A stretch of 64,000 nt of DNA from NCBI GenBank assembly GCA_030674155.1, contig CM060317.1, forward strand, positions 89,175,166 to 89,239,165, in the 5' to 3' direction. The number at the start of each line of letters is the position of its first letter. Position 1 is the stretch's first letter. The notes under the pieces were generated by a model. The model did not search any database and was not told where the DNA came from. It worked only from the letters and a program-made list of their open reading frames with translations. The DNA is from Stramonita haemastoma. Its lineage: Eukaryota > Mollusca > Gastropoda > Neogastropoda > Muricidae. This document shows positions 1 to 12,602 of this stretch, in pieces. The position numbers were made by a program, and so were the translations under genes.

Positions 1-242
1 CTTGTTTGTCCTACACCGACAGTTGCACAGTAACAAGCCCCACAGCACCAAAAGACTGCTATACTGTATGCATGTACACTCGACTAGCCTCTTTGAAATG
101 CGTGGTACGGTACTTGTGGTGACACCACAGCCCCGAAGAGGGCAGCCTGGCTTGAATATAGCAAGTTTGAACGAAAACTGGTACAATGTACGCATTAAAA
201 CGTAATAGAACACATACAATATGACAATATACAATAATGCAT
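1..242 (-). repeat. R1 repeat unit, minus orientation
   Basis: On the minus strand this reads as the same ~400-bp unit (R1) that is tandemly arrayed at 50.1-51.8 kb. Shared landmarks are GCGTACANTGTACCAG, AACTTGCTATATTCAAGCCA, a CTGTGGTGTCRCCAC palindrome-like block and TCTGTTACTGTGC. The unit runs off the left edge of the window. It meets a plus-strand copy near 242, so the two are head to head. Non-coding; no function recognised. Confidence 0.75.
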
Positions 243-835
243 ATTCAAATGAGGCTGCCCTCTTGATGTTAGTAGAGTAAGTATGCATACAGTGCAGCAC
301 TCTCTTGGAGCCATGGGGTTTGTTACGGGACGGAAACCGGCCCTTTTTGTCACATCTTTTCGAAAAAAACACGTCATTTTTTAAGGGGGGGGGGGGGGGG
401 GGTTGCGCCCACTTGTGTTTGTCTGTGCATTTTATTTTGTGTGTGCATGTGTCAGCGGCCTTGCACTTTGCTGTGGTACATCGTATTATTGTATATTATT
501 ATCATTATGTGTACTGCTACGTTTTATTGCGTACATTGTACCAGCTTTCGTTCAGACAAACTTGCTATATTCAAGCCATGAACCCTCTTTGAGGCTCTGG
601 TGTCACCACAGATCCAGCGCCACGCATTTTAAAGATGCTAGTAGAGTGTGTTTGCATACCGCACAGCACTCTCTTGGTGCCATAGGGTCTGTTACTGTGC
701 TAAAGTCAAGGTGGGACAGGACTGAAACCGGCACTTTTAGTCACATATTTATTTTAATGCCCCTTTTTATGGATTTGTGTACGCGCGCATAGCGCATGCA
801 CGTGGGCATGCGCTCGTGTTTGAGTTTTGCGTAAT
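241..835 (+). repeat. R1 repeat, one partial plus one diverged unit
   Basis: This is a plus-strand R1 copy. The first unit lacks its start and carries a run of about 18 G at 387-404. A second unit begins at the anchor GCGTACATTGTACCAG (529) and decays into sequence rich in ATGCGC-type motifs by about 835. Landmark order matches the array at 50.1-51.8 kb. Open frames crossing it show no protein signature and I reject them as genes. Confidence 0.75.
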
Positions 836-1461
836 AACTGTGTGCATTGAGTGCATGCTTTTTACGCTTCTCAAGTACCGGATCTATTGTAGAAAAAGCA
901 CTATCCCTTCTTACCAACCTTCTTACACATAAAGGCAGACTCCTCTGTAGGCAGTTTAGGTTACTCAGCATCCAGGATGTAAAGTAGTTCAGTAGTCTCT
1001 TCAAACCATGGGCTTGTATTGCAAACACAACATAAAGAAAAGCTTAGCCTAGTGCTTCACTTTCTGGAGAGGTGACCATCCTCAAGCTGAAGGGTCCCCT
1101 GATAGTGGAATGGGGGTGGCACCAGAAATGGGTGGGGGGGTAGCTACAAAAGCAACCCCAGACCAAGGGGCAGGACAACAGGTGGCTCTGTTGTCTCCAT
1201 AACATACCATATAATTATGACCTAAGATGGGAACATCACGGGATTGCAGTAAAACAGGGAATAAGGGTGGGGTAACCCTGACAGAAACTTAGAGGGCTGA
1301 AGTCAACTGTATAGGGCAATAGATGCCCTCTAACAAATCACGATACCATGCAAAAGTATCCATGAGCACACTGTTAGATACGAGTGAAAGACAGTGTAAA
1401 GCAAACCAGAGAAGAAAAAGTGCTTCACGCAAAGCAAGAGGTTTACTTCTTTTCCAGATAA
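836..1461. other. no recognisable feature
   Basis: Mixed-composition sequence with short purine-rich patches (1100-1300). I see no exon, RNA gene or repeat that recurs in the window. Confidence 0.5.
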
Positions 1462-1681
1462 CATGGATGACTGTACACCCAGGATGTATGGTCGCGGGTT
1501 ATGCCTACCCTAAAACCATGGGTGGCTGTACTCCCAGGAGGTACGGTAGCGGGTTATGCCTACCCTAAAATCATGGGTAGCTATGCATCTAGGAGATAGG
1601 TAGAGGGTTTTTAAATTCTCAACAACCATGGGTGGCTGTACGCCCAGAAGGTACAGCGCCTTAAATCAAAGGCGACGTGGG
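1462..1681 (+). repeat. 55-bp tandem repeat, 4 copies
   Basis: CATGG anchors lie at 1462, 1517, 1572 and 1627, an exact 55-bp spacing. Units contain the TGTAC-CCCAGGA and GCGGGTTATGCCTACCCTAA blocks. The third and fourth copies are more diverged. Because 55 is not a multiple of three, the short frame across the array changes register each unit, which argues against coding. Confidence 0.9.
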
Positions 1682-2424
1682 ATGGAGGTTAATGGAAGGG
1701 AATGGACAAAAAGACAAGAAAAAAGAAACAAAGTGACCATGTACTGTAGTTGTGCACTCTCCACAGGGACAGCACATAATACTTTCCACAGAAAAAAAAT
1801 CACTACGTTATAATGTTACATGAAGGCATACTCTGCAGCTGTATACTATACTGCATTAAAGCAACACAAAGGCCCTCAGAGAACACTTATGGAAATAAGG
1901 AAGAAAGGATTCAACTTCCATACAGACAAATTCAGACCTTTAGCCACTGCTCATAAAAAACCGGAACAAAGTATCGTCTACTGATCTAGAACCACTGGCG
2001 CCATGGCTTCAAGGATGAACAGCCAAGGGGAGTGTGTGCCGGTCATCCCTATGAGCTAATGCAATTCAGCATTTTCTCTTTGACACCTCACTTGACATTA
2101 TCGTGGCTATAAATTATCTCTTACTGAATCTTCCCAACTGGCGATAAAGTTGGAAATAAGGAAGATCTATGTGTCTGTGTCTTGACAGTGAAATGGATGA
2201 ACTATTCTGCAGGGAAGCGAAAGATGCATCCTTTGGCGATATCATCAGTCTGTCTGGGGAAGGACGACACATTCAAAGACGTCCCACAGAGATTTGCATT
2301 CAAGTCAATTAGTAGAGAGCATAAACGTGCTCAATGGTTTGTATGTTTGTTACATGCTGAGGTATGTGTCATGTCAAGTTATTCATGATTGTTTATGAGG
2401 CCTGATGTGATGTGCAGCAACTCT
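1682..2424. other. unassigned; short block shared with 13.8 kb
   Basis: No gene recognised. The stretch around 2134-2210 resembles 13803-13872: both have a GAAGATNTATGTGTCTG core, then TCTTG and a TGAAATGGA or TAAAATGAA block. This looks like an old dispersed pair. Confidence 0.4.
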
Positions 2425-2600
2425 GTGCTCCCTGTGGAATCCTGCAGCCCCTAACCTGACTGGCCAGGTCCGGATCAGACTGAGGCAGAGGAGGGGACTG
2501 CTGCCTGTGCACCTCTGCCTTCTCCTGGTCCTCACTGCAGACACTGGGGATCAGGGGGAGACCTCAGCACCATCTGATGTCAGGGTCCTCCACACTGGTT
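2425..2600 (+). repeat. possible Z-type block (diverged)
   Basis: A GCAGCCCCTAACCTGACTGG block, then GGATCAGACTGAGG and later CTTCTCCTGGTCCTCACTGC, follow the order of landmarks in the Z blocks at 39.8-47.6 kb. It is the most diverged member and an isolated one. Confidence 0.35.
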
Positions 2601-2910
2601 CCGTTCTTTGTCTTCGATGTTTAGATTTGGACAGTTAATTACATAAAAATAATGTTGCCAAACAAAGTCAGACTCATAAAGCGACTAAAAAGCAAACAAG
2701 TGAAAGCAAATAAGTAAAAACCTAGCAAACAATGGTTAAGAAATATTAGTCAGAAATGTTCTTTTGTTTAAGCTAGGTTACGACAGAACATAAACAACTA
2801 ATACAGTAAAAATGAAAATTAACAAGCCAAACCAAACTAATCAAAACCTATTTGTTATCATACACGTGCAATTTTAGTTTCCTGGAGAAAACAAAGTACT
2901 AAGAAAACAA
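2601..2910. other. A-rich unassigned sequence
   Basis: A-rich on the plus strand with many AAAC and CAAAC words. No gene or recurring repeat seen. Confidence 0.5.
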
Positions 2911-3172
2911 TCACACATCACGCTACATAGAAGAGCATTGTGCATCAGCCACAGTCACACATCACGCTACATAGAAGAGCATTGTGCATCAGCCACATTC
3001 ATACATCACGCTACATAGAAGAGCATTGTGCATCAGCCACAGTCACACATCACGCTACATAGAAGAGCATTGTGCATCAGCCACATTCATACATCACGCT
3101 ACATAGAAGAGCATTGTGCATCAGCCACAGTCACACATCACGCTACATAGAAGAGCATTGTGTATCACCCCG
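2911..3172 (+). repeat. 44-bp tandem repeat with 88-bp higher order
   Basis: Units start at 2911, 2955, 2999, 3043, 3087 and 3131, an exact 44-bp period. All share CGCTACATAGAAGAGCATTG. Junctions alternate between ACAGTCACACAT and ACATTCATACAT, so units 2, 4, 6 and units 3, 5 form two types in an 88-bp dimer pattern. The units are nearly identical, so the array is young. There are no unique spacers, so it is not a CRISPR array. Confidence 0.95.
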
Positions 3173-3424
3173 AAGAGATGCTTATGTTGGTAAAGGAAAA
3201 TTCTATGGAGTTTTGCTGCCTGAAAGTCATAACTGATGCTCAGATATGCATGCAAGGGAAATGGTTGCTGATCCATTCATAACAGCCAGCGTTCGAAACT
3301 GCGAGAACAGCATGACAGCATCAGCATGCTAAATGGGAGCTTAATGATTCATTTGTAATAATTTTGTTCACGCTGTCTGTACTATCCATGTCTAAAGTGT
3401 TCTCTGGAGAGGTCTAATATTGCT
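3173..3424. other. no recognisable feature
   Basis: Non-repetitive sequence between two minisatellites. Nothing recognised. Confidence 0.5.
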
Positions 3425-3548
3425 TTCCTCAAGATCACAGTCCCCATAGATTTCCTCTCTGCAGCATCCTCAACATCACATCCCTCATACATTTCCTCTC
3501 TGCAGCTTCCTCAAGATCACAGTCCTCACACATTTCCTCTCTGCAGCA
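3425..3548 (+). repeat. 41-bp tandem repeat, 3 copies
   Basis: Three units of about 41 bp, each ending in ATTTCCTCTCTGCAGC. Units 1 and 3 share CCTCAAGATCACAGTCC while unit 2 reads CCTCAACATCACATCC, again hinting at a dimeric pattern. Confidence 0.85.
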
Positions 3549-3870
3549 TCAATCTGTCAGCACGCAGACAGCATGATTTTTTCTTTCAAGAAATACACGA
3601 TTTTCAGAAGAATGGCCCAATCACTTGAATGACCACTTCTATCGCCAACCATAAGCATCTCCAACGCCACAAGCGTTCTATTCTGGAAGTAACTTTTTAT
3701 AGATACAAAACAGTTATAAAGCTTCAGACACAACAATACAAAAGGACTACTTCGGACAGTCAGGTACATGTCAGTACCAGTTCCTGTATCAAAACTTGTA
3801 AACAAAATGCATGAAAGACAGACTCAAATACGGCTATTTTTGCCATACGATAGCTCTCGGTAGTTTAGGC
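3549..3870. other. no recognisable feature
   Basis: No repeat or exon recognised. The short open frames on both strands have no motif. Confidence 0.5.
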
Positions 3871-4168
3871 AAGGTAAAGGTGTTCAATAACCTACGTGGT
3901 CGTAGGGGAGCGAGGCATCAGAGACCTCAGCTTCTCTAGGGGCCAGCATATTGAAGTTAAGGCGGCGCCCATCTCCTCACCCTCGCTGCTTTACCTTCCC
4001 TGACCCTAAAGAGGGCATGTATCCATTTACAACCGGGTGAACTGGGTGACTGTACTGAAACCAAGGCGCGCTAGCAGTCACCCATACAATTGGTAACCAC
4101 TTAACCTTAACCGCTTAACCTTGGCTTGGGGAAAGCAAGTGCTCCGACCACTGAGCTACACGATCCCC
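3871..4168 (-). mobile_element. SINE A (tRNA / 5S-like composite), copy 1
   Basis: Read on the minus strand it begins GTGTAGCTCAGTGGTCGGAG, a tRNA A-box head. Next comes a 5S rRNA-like stretch (AAGCCAAGGTTAAGC, TGGTTACC, TATGGGTGACTG). The body holds CCTCTTTAGGGTCAGGGAAG, then AATATGCTGGCCCCTAGAGA, GCTGAGGTCTCTGATGCCTC and CCCCTACGACCAC. It ends in ACACCTTTACCTT. The same order occurs at 11.7, 27.5 and 43.6 kb. It is a retrotransposed non-coding element, diverged and probably inactive. Confidence 0.85.
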
Positions 4169-4400
4169 GGTATTTTAGAGCAGTTCGAATTGCATTCGAA
4201 CGCAATATTGTTTGTTTGGGTTTATTAATGGAAGCTTTTTAATTGTTGTATGTGTGGAATCTATTGACTTTCGATAATGAGCTAGCTCCTTCTCTTGCCA
4301 TCTGGGGACCTACAGACAGCCATTAACGTGTCATTATTGTTCTAGTGGTCTTTTCGGGTATATACTCTGGTCAAGTTTTGTGACCATCATTGCTTCCTAG
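4169..4400. other. no recognisable feature
   Basis: Unassigned sequence between SINE A and a pyrimidine-rich tract. Confidence 0.5.
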
Positions 4401-4860
4401 CAGTGAAAATGTTAAGCGCTTGTTTCCTCTTTTTTATTTTCTTGTTCCTTTTTTTCTTTCTCTTTTCTCGTGTCCTCTTTATCTTTATTTTCTCCCTTCT
4501 TCCTGCCTTTTGGGGCTTTTTGTAGCTTTGTTTTCTATCATTTTTCTCTTTCTTTTCTTCCTTTATGTCCTGCTTTCTATTATTTTCATGGGCGCCAGCG
4601 CACATCTTTGCAATATTATTTTTGTTATTTTTTCTCCAAACCTTTTGACTCCACATCCAGTATGATTTATTTTAATTTCAGGGCTAACACCCCGGAGGGA
4701 TGTGTGTTCCTTTCTGCTCAAGACATGCCATGTCACGTACATACTACTTGTACGTTTGCCGGCACTTTTCTTAACATCGTTTTTTCCGTTTATATTTATT
4801 CCGTTTTGTTCACTTCAGTTGTTTTTTTGCAGTTTGTCTGCCTATCTCTTCATTCCTGTT
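4401..4860 (+). repeat. T/C-rich low-complexity tract
   Basis: Strong T and C bias, with TTTTCTT words and hydrophobic or Ser/Leu-rich frames that are compositional artefacts. It leads into the TCTG/CT microsatellite. Confidence 0.7.
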
Positions 4861-6707
<1,847 letters not shown>

Positions 6708-7296
6708 ATTATGCATAGTTTAAAGTCCCTTGTCCTATTTTTCAAACTTCTGATTCTACGGCCTGTGTCAATTGTTGTGCTGTTTAATGGACACTCAGTT
6801 TTTGGTTTGTTTCTGTTAGTATGTTGTTGTTTTTTTTAATAGGTTTACTTTTTTGTTCTAGGTAATTCATGTCACGTTCATGCAATTTGCTGTTTTTTCC
6901 GTATTGTCATTTTTTCTTTGTTTGTTTGTTGCTCGTTTTTGTTTATTGTTTCTTCTTTTCCGAGAATGTCTGTATTTCTTCCTTGCTTGTTTTCGTTCCT
7001 GTTCCGTTCTTTGTTTTCTTTCCTGGAATGTTCGTCTGTATACTTATCTTTTTCTTGTTTGTTATCTAGTTTGTCTCCCTTCTCTTTCTCTTTTGATTGC
7101 TTGCTGTGTGCTTTGTTTTTTATTTTCTTTTCTCTATGTATTTGACTCTGTGCTTGTCTTTATCTATCTCTGTCTCTTTTTGGTTGGTTTCTTTTTTTTT
7201 TTGCTCGCCCTCTTTGTTTTCTTACTCATTTATTTCTATTATCTATCTGAATGTATGTCTGTCTGTCTGTATCTATCTGCCTCTGTCTCTGTGTTT
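6708..7296 (+). repeat. T-rich low-complexity tract
   Basis: T-rich sequence with TTTG, TTTC and TCTG words. Long open frames here encode only Phe/Leu/Ser/Cys-rich artefacts. No gene seen. Confidence 0.6.
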
Positions 7297-7352
7297 GTTT
7301 TTAATATATATTATATATATATATATATTATATATATATATATATATATATC
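7297..7352 (+). repeat. (AT)n microsatellite
   Basis: Interrupted TA dinucleotide repeat following TCTG/TCTA words. Confidence 0.9.
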
Positions 7353-7775
7353 CATATACCAACATTGTGTCTACATTGCATGAGCCTAGGAATGACATGG
7401 TTGTTTTATTTTGGTGGGCCCACTTTTCTGGTGTTGTTAATACTTTGAGAATGCAATAGTTTGTGAGTATTGTAACTACTTTGAAAATGGAAGCCTGTGA
7501 ATAATATGATTTCAATCCTCATAATGTGTGATGTGCGTGATGTTTGTATTTTGTACGTTAGAAAGTACAAACCTTTATTTAGTCATGAATATTGGAATAT
7601 ACGTATTAAGAGTGTAAGTGCTGAGTATACGCCAAGCTATTATGACAAAGTCTTAACAAAGTTTACAGAAGGTGGTTTGGTTTGGATTTTTTTTTACATC
7701 TTTCTATTTTTGCCCCTCAAAGTGCATTGTGGCCCAAGGCTGATGTAATTTTTGATACTTTGATGTTTCTAGTAT
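7353..7775. other. no recognisable feature
   Basis: Non-repetitive AT-rich sequence. Nothing recognised. Confidence 0.5.
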
Positions 7776-8165
7776 TCGTTCTATCTATATCTATCTATCT
7801 ATCATATCTATCTAATCTAATCTATCTATCTATTACTATCTATCTATCTTATCTATCTATCTATCTATCTATCTATATCTATCTATCTATCTATCTGTTT
7901 TGTCTGTCTATCTATCTATCTATCTAATCTTTCTATCTATATATATATATAGAGAGAGAGAGAGATAGAAAGAGAGAGACAGAGACAGAGACAGAGGCAC
8001 AGACAGACAGAGAGAATGTGCAGAAAGGTCTTCAAGCTCGAAAGACAGTGTTCAGCAGCACGAGGAAAGAGAATAGAAATATATAGATATATATAATATA
8101 AGTATAGTAAGTAAAGTATATATATAGTATATATATATATAATAAATATATATATTAAAATAATG
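7776..8165 (+). repeat. compound CTAT / GA / AT microsatellites
   Basis: (CTAT)n at 7780-7940 passes to TA, then to GAGA and CAGA words at 7950-8015. After 75 bp it meets TA-rich repeats at 8080-8155. Confidence 0.9.
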
Positions 8166-8985
8166 ATAAAACACGACTGTGTTCAGCTTCATCTCTTTAT
8201 TTAACAGCAAATTTTTGCTTCTATTCTGAAGTTTCATCAGGCTGTATGTATTGTGTGTGTGCGTGCGTGCGTGCGTGCGCGGTGTGTGCTATGTCATTTA
8301 GTTTATGTTGCAGATTTCTTTCTTTCCATTGTTAATTAACACAGTTTTAGCACAAATTTTAGGTGTAAAAACATAAACACTCGAGTGATTTCCTACTTTT
8401 GTTTTTATTCTTTTTAAAGATCAACAGAATATAACAAGACGGGTTGGTTACATTCTAAAATTTCTAAGCTACACAAATCAAAACCAACCATCTGCTATGA
8501 CTAGTGGTATGTTGTCTTTGCAAACTTGCAGTACGATTCAAAGATGGTGACTAGCACTAGATATAAAAGAGAAAAACAAACAACAAAAACAAAAAACAAA
8601 ACTAGCAGTACAAAAACCTATAGAGAAGCAGAGCCTAACGAGGAGAGAACGTTCAGGGTAGAAAAATGAAGAAGAAAATCAATTGTGAAGTCCAGGAAAA
8701 AAGATGAATCAAGGGGTATTATCATCAGTGTGGAGGATGGCTGGCGACTTTAACTCCCATCTGAGGATTCCATAGAGTGCATTGCATTTGTGCAAACGGT
8801 TTTCCATTCATATTTTTGCCGTGGTAATCAACTTCCTCTTAAGGTTTTGCCAACCATTGTGTGTGCTATGTTTGATCATTCATTTTCTTTACCCCTTTGC
8901 AGATGTTCGTCAGATCGAAAGCGAACTCTTTTTCAGTCTGTTTGTCAGAGTCAGTCAGTCTGTCTGCGGCCTGTTATCTGTCTTT
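8166..8985. other. unassigned, with short TGCG repeat
   Basis: A short (TGCG)n lies at 8258-8280. The rest is unassigned AT-rich sequence with no recurring block. Confidence 0.5.
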
Positions 8986-9182
8986 TTCTTCCTTTCTTTC
9001 TTTTCTTCTTTCTTCCTTTCTTTCATTTCTTTTCTTTATTTCTCTCTGTCTTTCTTTCTTTCCTTCTTTCTTTTTTCTTTCCCTCTGTCTGTCTTTCCTT
9101 GTTTCTTTCTTCCTGTTTTGTTTTCTTTTTTTCTTTCTGTCTTTCTTTCTTTTCTTTTTTTTTGTTATTTTTTCCCATTTTT
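8986..9182 (+). repeat. TTTC-type polypyrimidine tract
   Basis: Irregular TTTC/TTCC repeats over about 195 bp. Frames through it (Phe/Leu/Ser on plus, Lys/Arg/Glu on minus) are artefacts. Confidence 0.9.
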
Positions 9183-9375
9183 CTAACACTTTTTAATTTG
9201 ATTGATTCATTTGTTGTTTGTTCATGGCTGAAAGGATGGATGGATGGATGGATGTGGATGGAGTATTAGAACATCTACTTGTTTGCCCACACCACGACCT
9301 TTCCATGTTCTCTTCTCACACATGGCTGTCTGCTCTCATGGAGGCATTTTAGTGAATGCTCTCTCTCCATCACTT
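9183..9375. other. unassigned with (GGAT)n
   Basis: A five-unit GGAT repeat lies at 9235-9256. Otherwise unassigned. Confidence 0.5.
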
Positions 9376-9718
9376 TATTTTTTATTTATTCTTTTATATC
9401 AAAGTTAATGGGATAAGCACTCATGTGCTTTTTTACATCTATCGCCATGTGCATGCAGTTTTGTAAATCTTGTCATCTGTTCCCACCGGCACAAAATGGC
9501 CTACTCTTACGAAAAGTGGAACAGGATTTACCGTGTGCGCAAGATGTTCTGCATGTGTTCGCACACGGGGCCTCGGTTTATAGTCTCATCCGAAGGACTC
9601 TAGGGAGATGGAGTCAGCACTGATGTTCACTCCAGGGGAAAAAATTCCCCCGAACGGGAATTGAACCGGGTCGTCAAATTCCGAGCACACAGTTCTGACC
9701 ACTAGGCTATCCCCCACC
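9376..9718 (-). mobile_element. SINE B, near full length
   Basis: On the minus strand it has a tRNA-like head with GGATAGCCTAGTGGTCAGAA and a B-box-like GGTTCAATTCCCG. Then come a GAGTCAGCACTGAT-type linker (minus sense), the core CCGAGGCCCCGTGTGCGAAC, AGAACATCTTGCGCACACGG, GTAAGAGTAGGCCATTTTGT and the LINE-like tail AAAAAAGCACATGAGTGCTT. A TTTA-rich tract lies at the 3' end. Structure and order match 31.2 and 51.1 kb. Confidence 0.85.
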
Positions 9719-10700
9719 CCACTGTCAGTCATGGCTGTTTTAGTGATTGCTCTTCACATTCCATCTCTATTCTTGCTCTCTCCTTCTCCATCAATCCACC
9801 CACATATCATGTTGATTCCCGTCCATTTTCTTTTCGTCCATCTTTTCCTGGTATTTGCTTTAGCGTTTCAACCAACAACTTACGTCCGCTGCGAGCTTTC
9901 GGAGTTCCTCATTATCTGATATGTATTTTTGCGTGCATATGTGCATATGTTCTCATTTTTATCACTGTTTCTTTTTGAACATTTGATTTAACTTTATTTT
10001 ATTTTATACAAAACCTCAAAGTTTCGACCTTGCTGGTTTGCTGTTTTTGTGGTCGTTCTCGATGATGATGTAATTGTTTTGCTTTGTTTGTGGGTTTTGG
10101 TGGTAGTTGTACTACTGGTCTTTTTAGTGGGGGGGGGGGGGGTTGGCCTTAGATACTACTTCACTGCTTTTCTTGCTGCTGCTGCAATTGGTTGGCTGGT
10201 TGGTTGGTGTGTTGGTTGGCTGGTTGGTTAATTAGTTTACACATGGTTTTGCATTGCTTATCCTTCCTTTTCATCTGCTTCATTTTCTCCTTCTTCTTTT
10301 TCTTTTTCTCCCTCTTATTGTTTTCTGTCCTCTTTCTTCTTCTTTTTTCTTTCTTCTCCATCTCTTTATTTTCTTTGCTCTTCTTCAGTCCATGCAGCGC
10401 TACACTGGAAATAGTGCCTGTGGTCGAATGGTCAATAATCACCATGAATAAACGGACAAATAATGCTCCCTCTCCTTTCTCTGTTCACGCTCTGCTCTCT
10501 TTTTCGAACTCTGTCCTACTTTGCTTAGTTCAAATATTTTTTCATTAACTATTCTAGCACAAAAGTGATTGATTGTTTTGTAGCTAGTTTTTTTTTCTGT
10601 AGGAAATAGTCTTCCTTTCTGACTTTACAAGTCAGAATACATCTATGACAGTTACGTCAATGTGCTTGTATTAAGAGCGTGCTCTCACACACACATCACA
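9719..10700. other. T/G-rich and pyrimidine-rich sequence
   Basis: A 14-base G run lies at about 10129-10142, a short GGTT/GGCT repeat at 10190-10230, and a T/C-rich tract at 10265-10390. The block at 10405-10455 (CCTGTGGTCGAATGG) resembles the tail seen at 11.52-11.58 kb. No gene. Confidence 0.5.
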
Positions 10701-10720
10701 AGCACACATGTGCGCGCTGG

Positions 10721-10865
10721 AATCCAGAGAGAACGGATGACAGCATTAACAAAGATCGCATACACACAGGGACTGAATGTAAAAAAAAGCACAAGAGTGC
10801 TTATTTCACTATCCTCGAAATAAAAGAAAAAGTAAATAAGTAAAGGAATAAATAGATAAAATCCA
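10721..10865 (+). mobile_element. SINE B 3' tail fragment
   Basis: GAACGGATGACAGCATTAAC, then ACACACAGGGACTGAATGTA, AAAAAAAAGCACAAGAGTGC and TTATTTCACTATCCTCGAAA lead into AATAAATA-type repeats. This is the SINE B / LINE tail without the body. Confidence 0.75.
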
Positions 10866-10884
10866 AACTTTTCACCAATCACGT

Positions 10885-11146
10885 GGTAGTCTGGGTGCTA
10901 GTCTTTTGGAAGAGACCATGATTTGATGTCCCGTCTGCAACATGCATTTGGAATGCGTAAACAACCCTCAGCAACAAGACAATTGTTCCTGTGGCGATGT
11001 GCAGAACAACCACTTTTGTAGTAAATCATATGGTGGCACTGCTCTCTTGGTGATGCACTTTCCCCAAATCTCACACAGAGAAAGCTCTTGTGACTGAAAG
11101 TAGTATGGAATACAATTCAATACAGTGAATACACTTCTATGCAGAT
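10885..11146 (+). mobile_element. SINE C, headless copy
   Basis: CTGGGTGCTAGTCTTTTGGA, CCTCAGCAACAAGACAATTG and the tail AATCTCACACAGAGAAAGCT follow the order of the fuller SINE C at 19.63-20.01 kb. The tRNA-like head is absent. Confidence 0.65.
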
Positions 11147-11720
11147 TTCAGTTATTTGAAGTGGGGTTTTGTTCTGGTAATTGCTATGTACTGCTTCTAT
11201 TTTCCTAGACTATCAACTTCCGTTTTTCATATCGTACCAGCATTTTTATTTCATTATTTCCAGAGAGATAGAGCTTTTTCCGTGTCTGATATGAGTGAAA
11301 GTGGTATAGTCGGTCTCTAGGGATAAGGTAGCTGTAAGGAATCTGGTTTGGGTTTTATCTCATTTTATGTGTGATTGATGTGGTTTTCCCACAACGCGGT
11401 GCCATCCTGGGCTGACCCTTCTGGTTGACCAAGGCATCGATACAAGCAAGGACAGTATATTGGTTTTATTACCCATTTTAATCTGTAAATAGTTGCGCAG
11501 TTTTAAACTGAGTTTTAAATTTGACAGTGACAGCCCAGATATGGCCTGTGTGGTCGAGGGGGCTATAAACAGCATGATTGGATTGCATTTTGTTAGGCCC
11601 ATCTATGCCGTTGTGCTTTAGGGTTTTGAGCTTCATCAAGTAAACAAAATGTTATACAACACCACAGTTACGTGACATTTAACTTCATTGGCATTACATA
11701 ACACAAAGGCAAAAATGTTA
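11147..11720. other. possible LINE/SINE tail, otherwise unassigned
   Basis: AGATATGGCCTGTGTGGTCG followed by GGGGCTATAAACAGCATGAT (11540-11580) resembles the 3' tail of invertebrate LINE/SINE elements, but I see no body for it. The rest is unassigned. Confidence 0.35.
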
Positions 11721-12015
11721 AAAGGTAAAGGTATCCATAACCTATGTCGTCGTAGGGGACCGAGGCATCAGAGACCTCATCTTCTCTAGGGGCCACCATA
11801 TTGAGCTGAGGGAGACGCCCATCTCCTTTCCCTCGCTGCTTTACCTTCCCTGAGCCTTGAGATGACACGTACCCACTTCAAGCTGAGTGAACTGGGTGAC
11901 TGAACTGAAGCCAAGATGTGCAAACCGTCACCTGTACAATTAGTAACCACACTCGATGCTGCTTAATGTATCTTGGGGAAAGCGAGCGCTCTGACCACTG
12001 AGCTATCCCGTCTCC
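11721..12015 (-). mobile_element. SINE A, copy 2
   Basis: Minus-strand copy of the tRNA/5S-like composite. The head GGATAGCTCAGTGGTCAGAG, the body block CAATATGGTGGCCCCTAGAG and the tail CCTACGACGACATAGGTTAT are present. The 5S-like segment is diverged (AAGCAGCATCGAGTGTGGTT then a degraded ATTGTACAGGTGACGG). Confidence 0.85.
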
Positions 12016-12434
12016 CTACATAATCATAGCATTACATTATTCTGGATGTTGACAGGGCTTGATGAAATGTCTACGCAGTATAGCAGGGCTAAAGTGTGTG
12101 TAAACACAGACACACGCCTGAGGGTGTTAAAGGTTACCCCACCTCCCCCACCCCCTGTTACGTCCACTCATTGTACCATTCACTTCTCTCAGATAATGAA
12201 TTTTCTTTGTGCCGCTAAAACGCCCCAGGGACGTAATCAAAATGAGAACAAAAGCGATTTCAGGAAATTCTTTCTATTTTTTGTTGATTTAATTTCTCAG
12301 GAGGCGCTTGTCTGCTTTGCCGAATTACACTACACAGAGAGAATGGCGGTATCCTTGAGCCTCCATTTATCATACTGAGCAGGGAAAAAAATAGGCAGGA
12401 ATCAGATACCACAGCTTTCTGTTTGTGTCTTTAA
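12016..12434. other. no recognisable feature
   Basis: Unassigned sequence. The 110-residue plus-strand frame (12046-12378) has no recognisable domain and no splice or start context I can support. Confidence 0.45.
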
Positions 12435-12499
12435 TCATCTGTCTATGTATCTGTGTATCTATCTATCGATCAATCTATCTATCTTCAATCTATCTATCT

Positions 12500-12563
<64 letters not shown>

Positions 12564-12602
12564 ATATATATATATATTATATATTATATATATTATATAT
12601 GT
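12435..12602 (+). repeat. (CTAT)n and (AT)n microsatellites
   Basis: CTAT repeats with TTA interruptions pass into a TA array. Tyr/Leu/Ser/Ile frames are artefacts. Confidence 0.95.

Noticed and set aside
2911..3172. CRISPR-like regular repeats
   Set aside because: The 44-bp units are contiguous with no unique spacers, there are no cas-type genes, and the context is eukaryotic.
12046..12378. Possible host exon (110 codons)
   Set aside because: No domain, low-complexity Pro run, no splice or Kozak evidence that I can defend.
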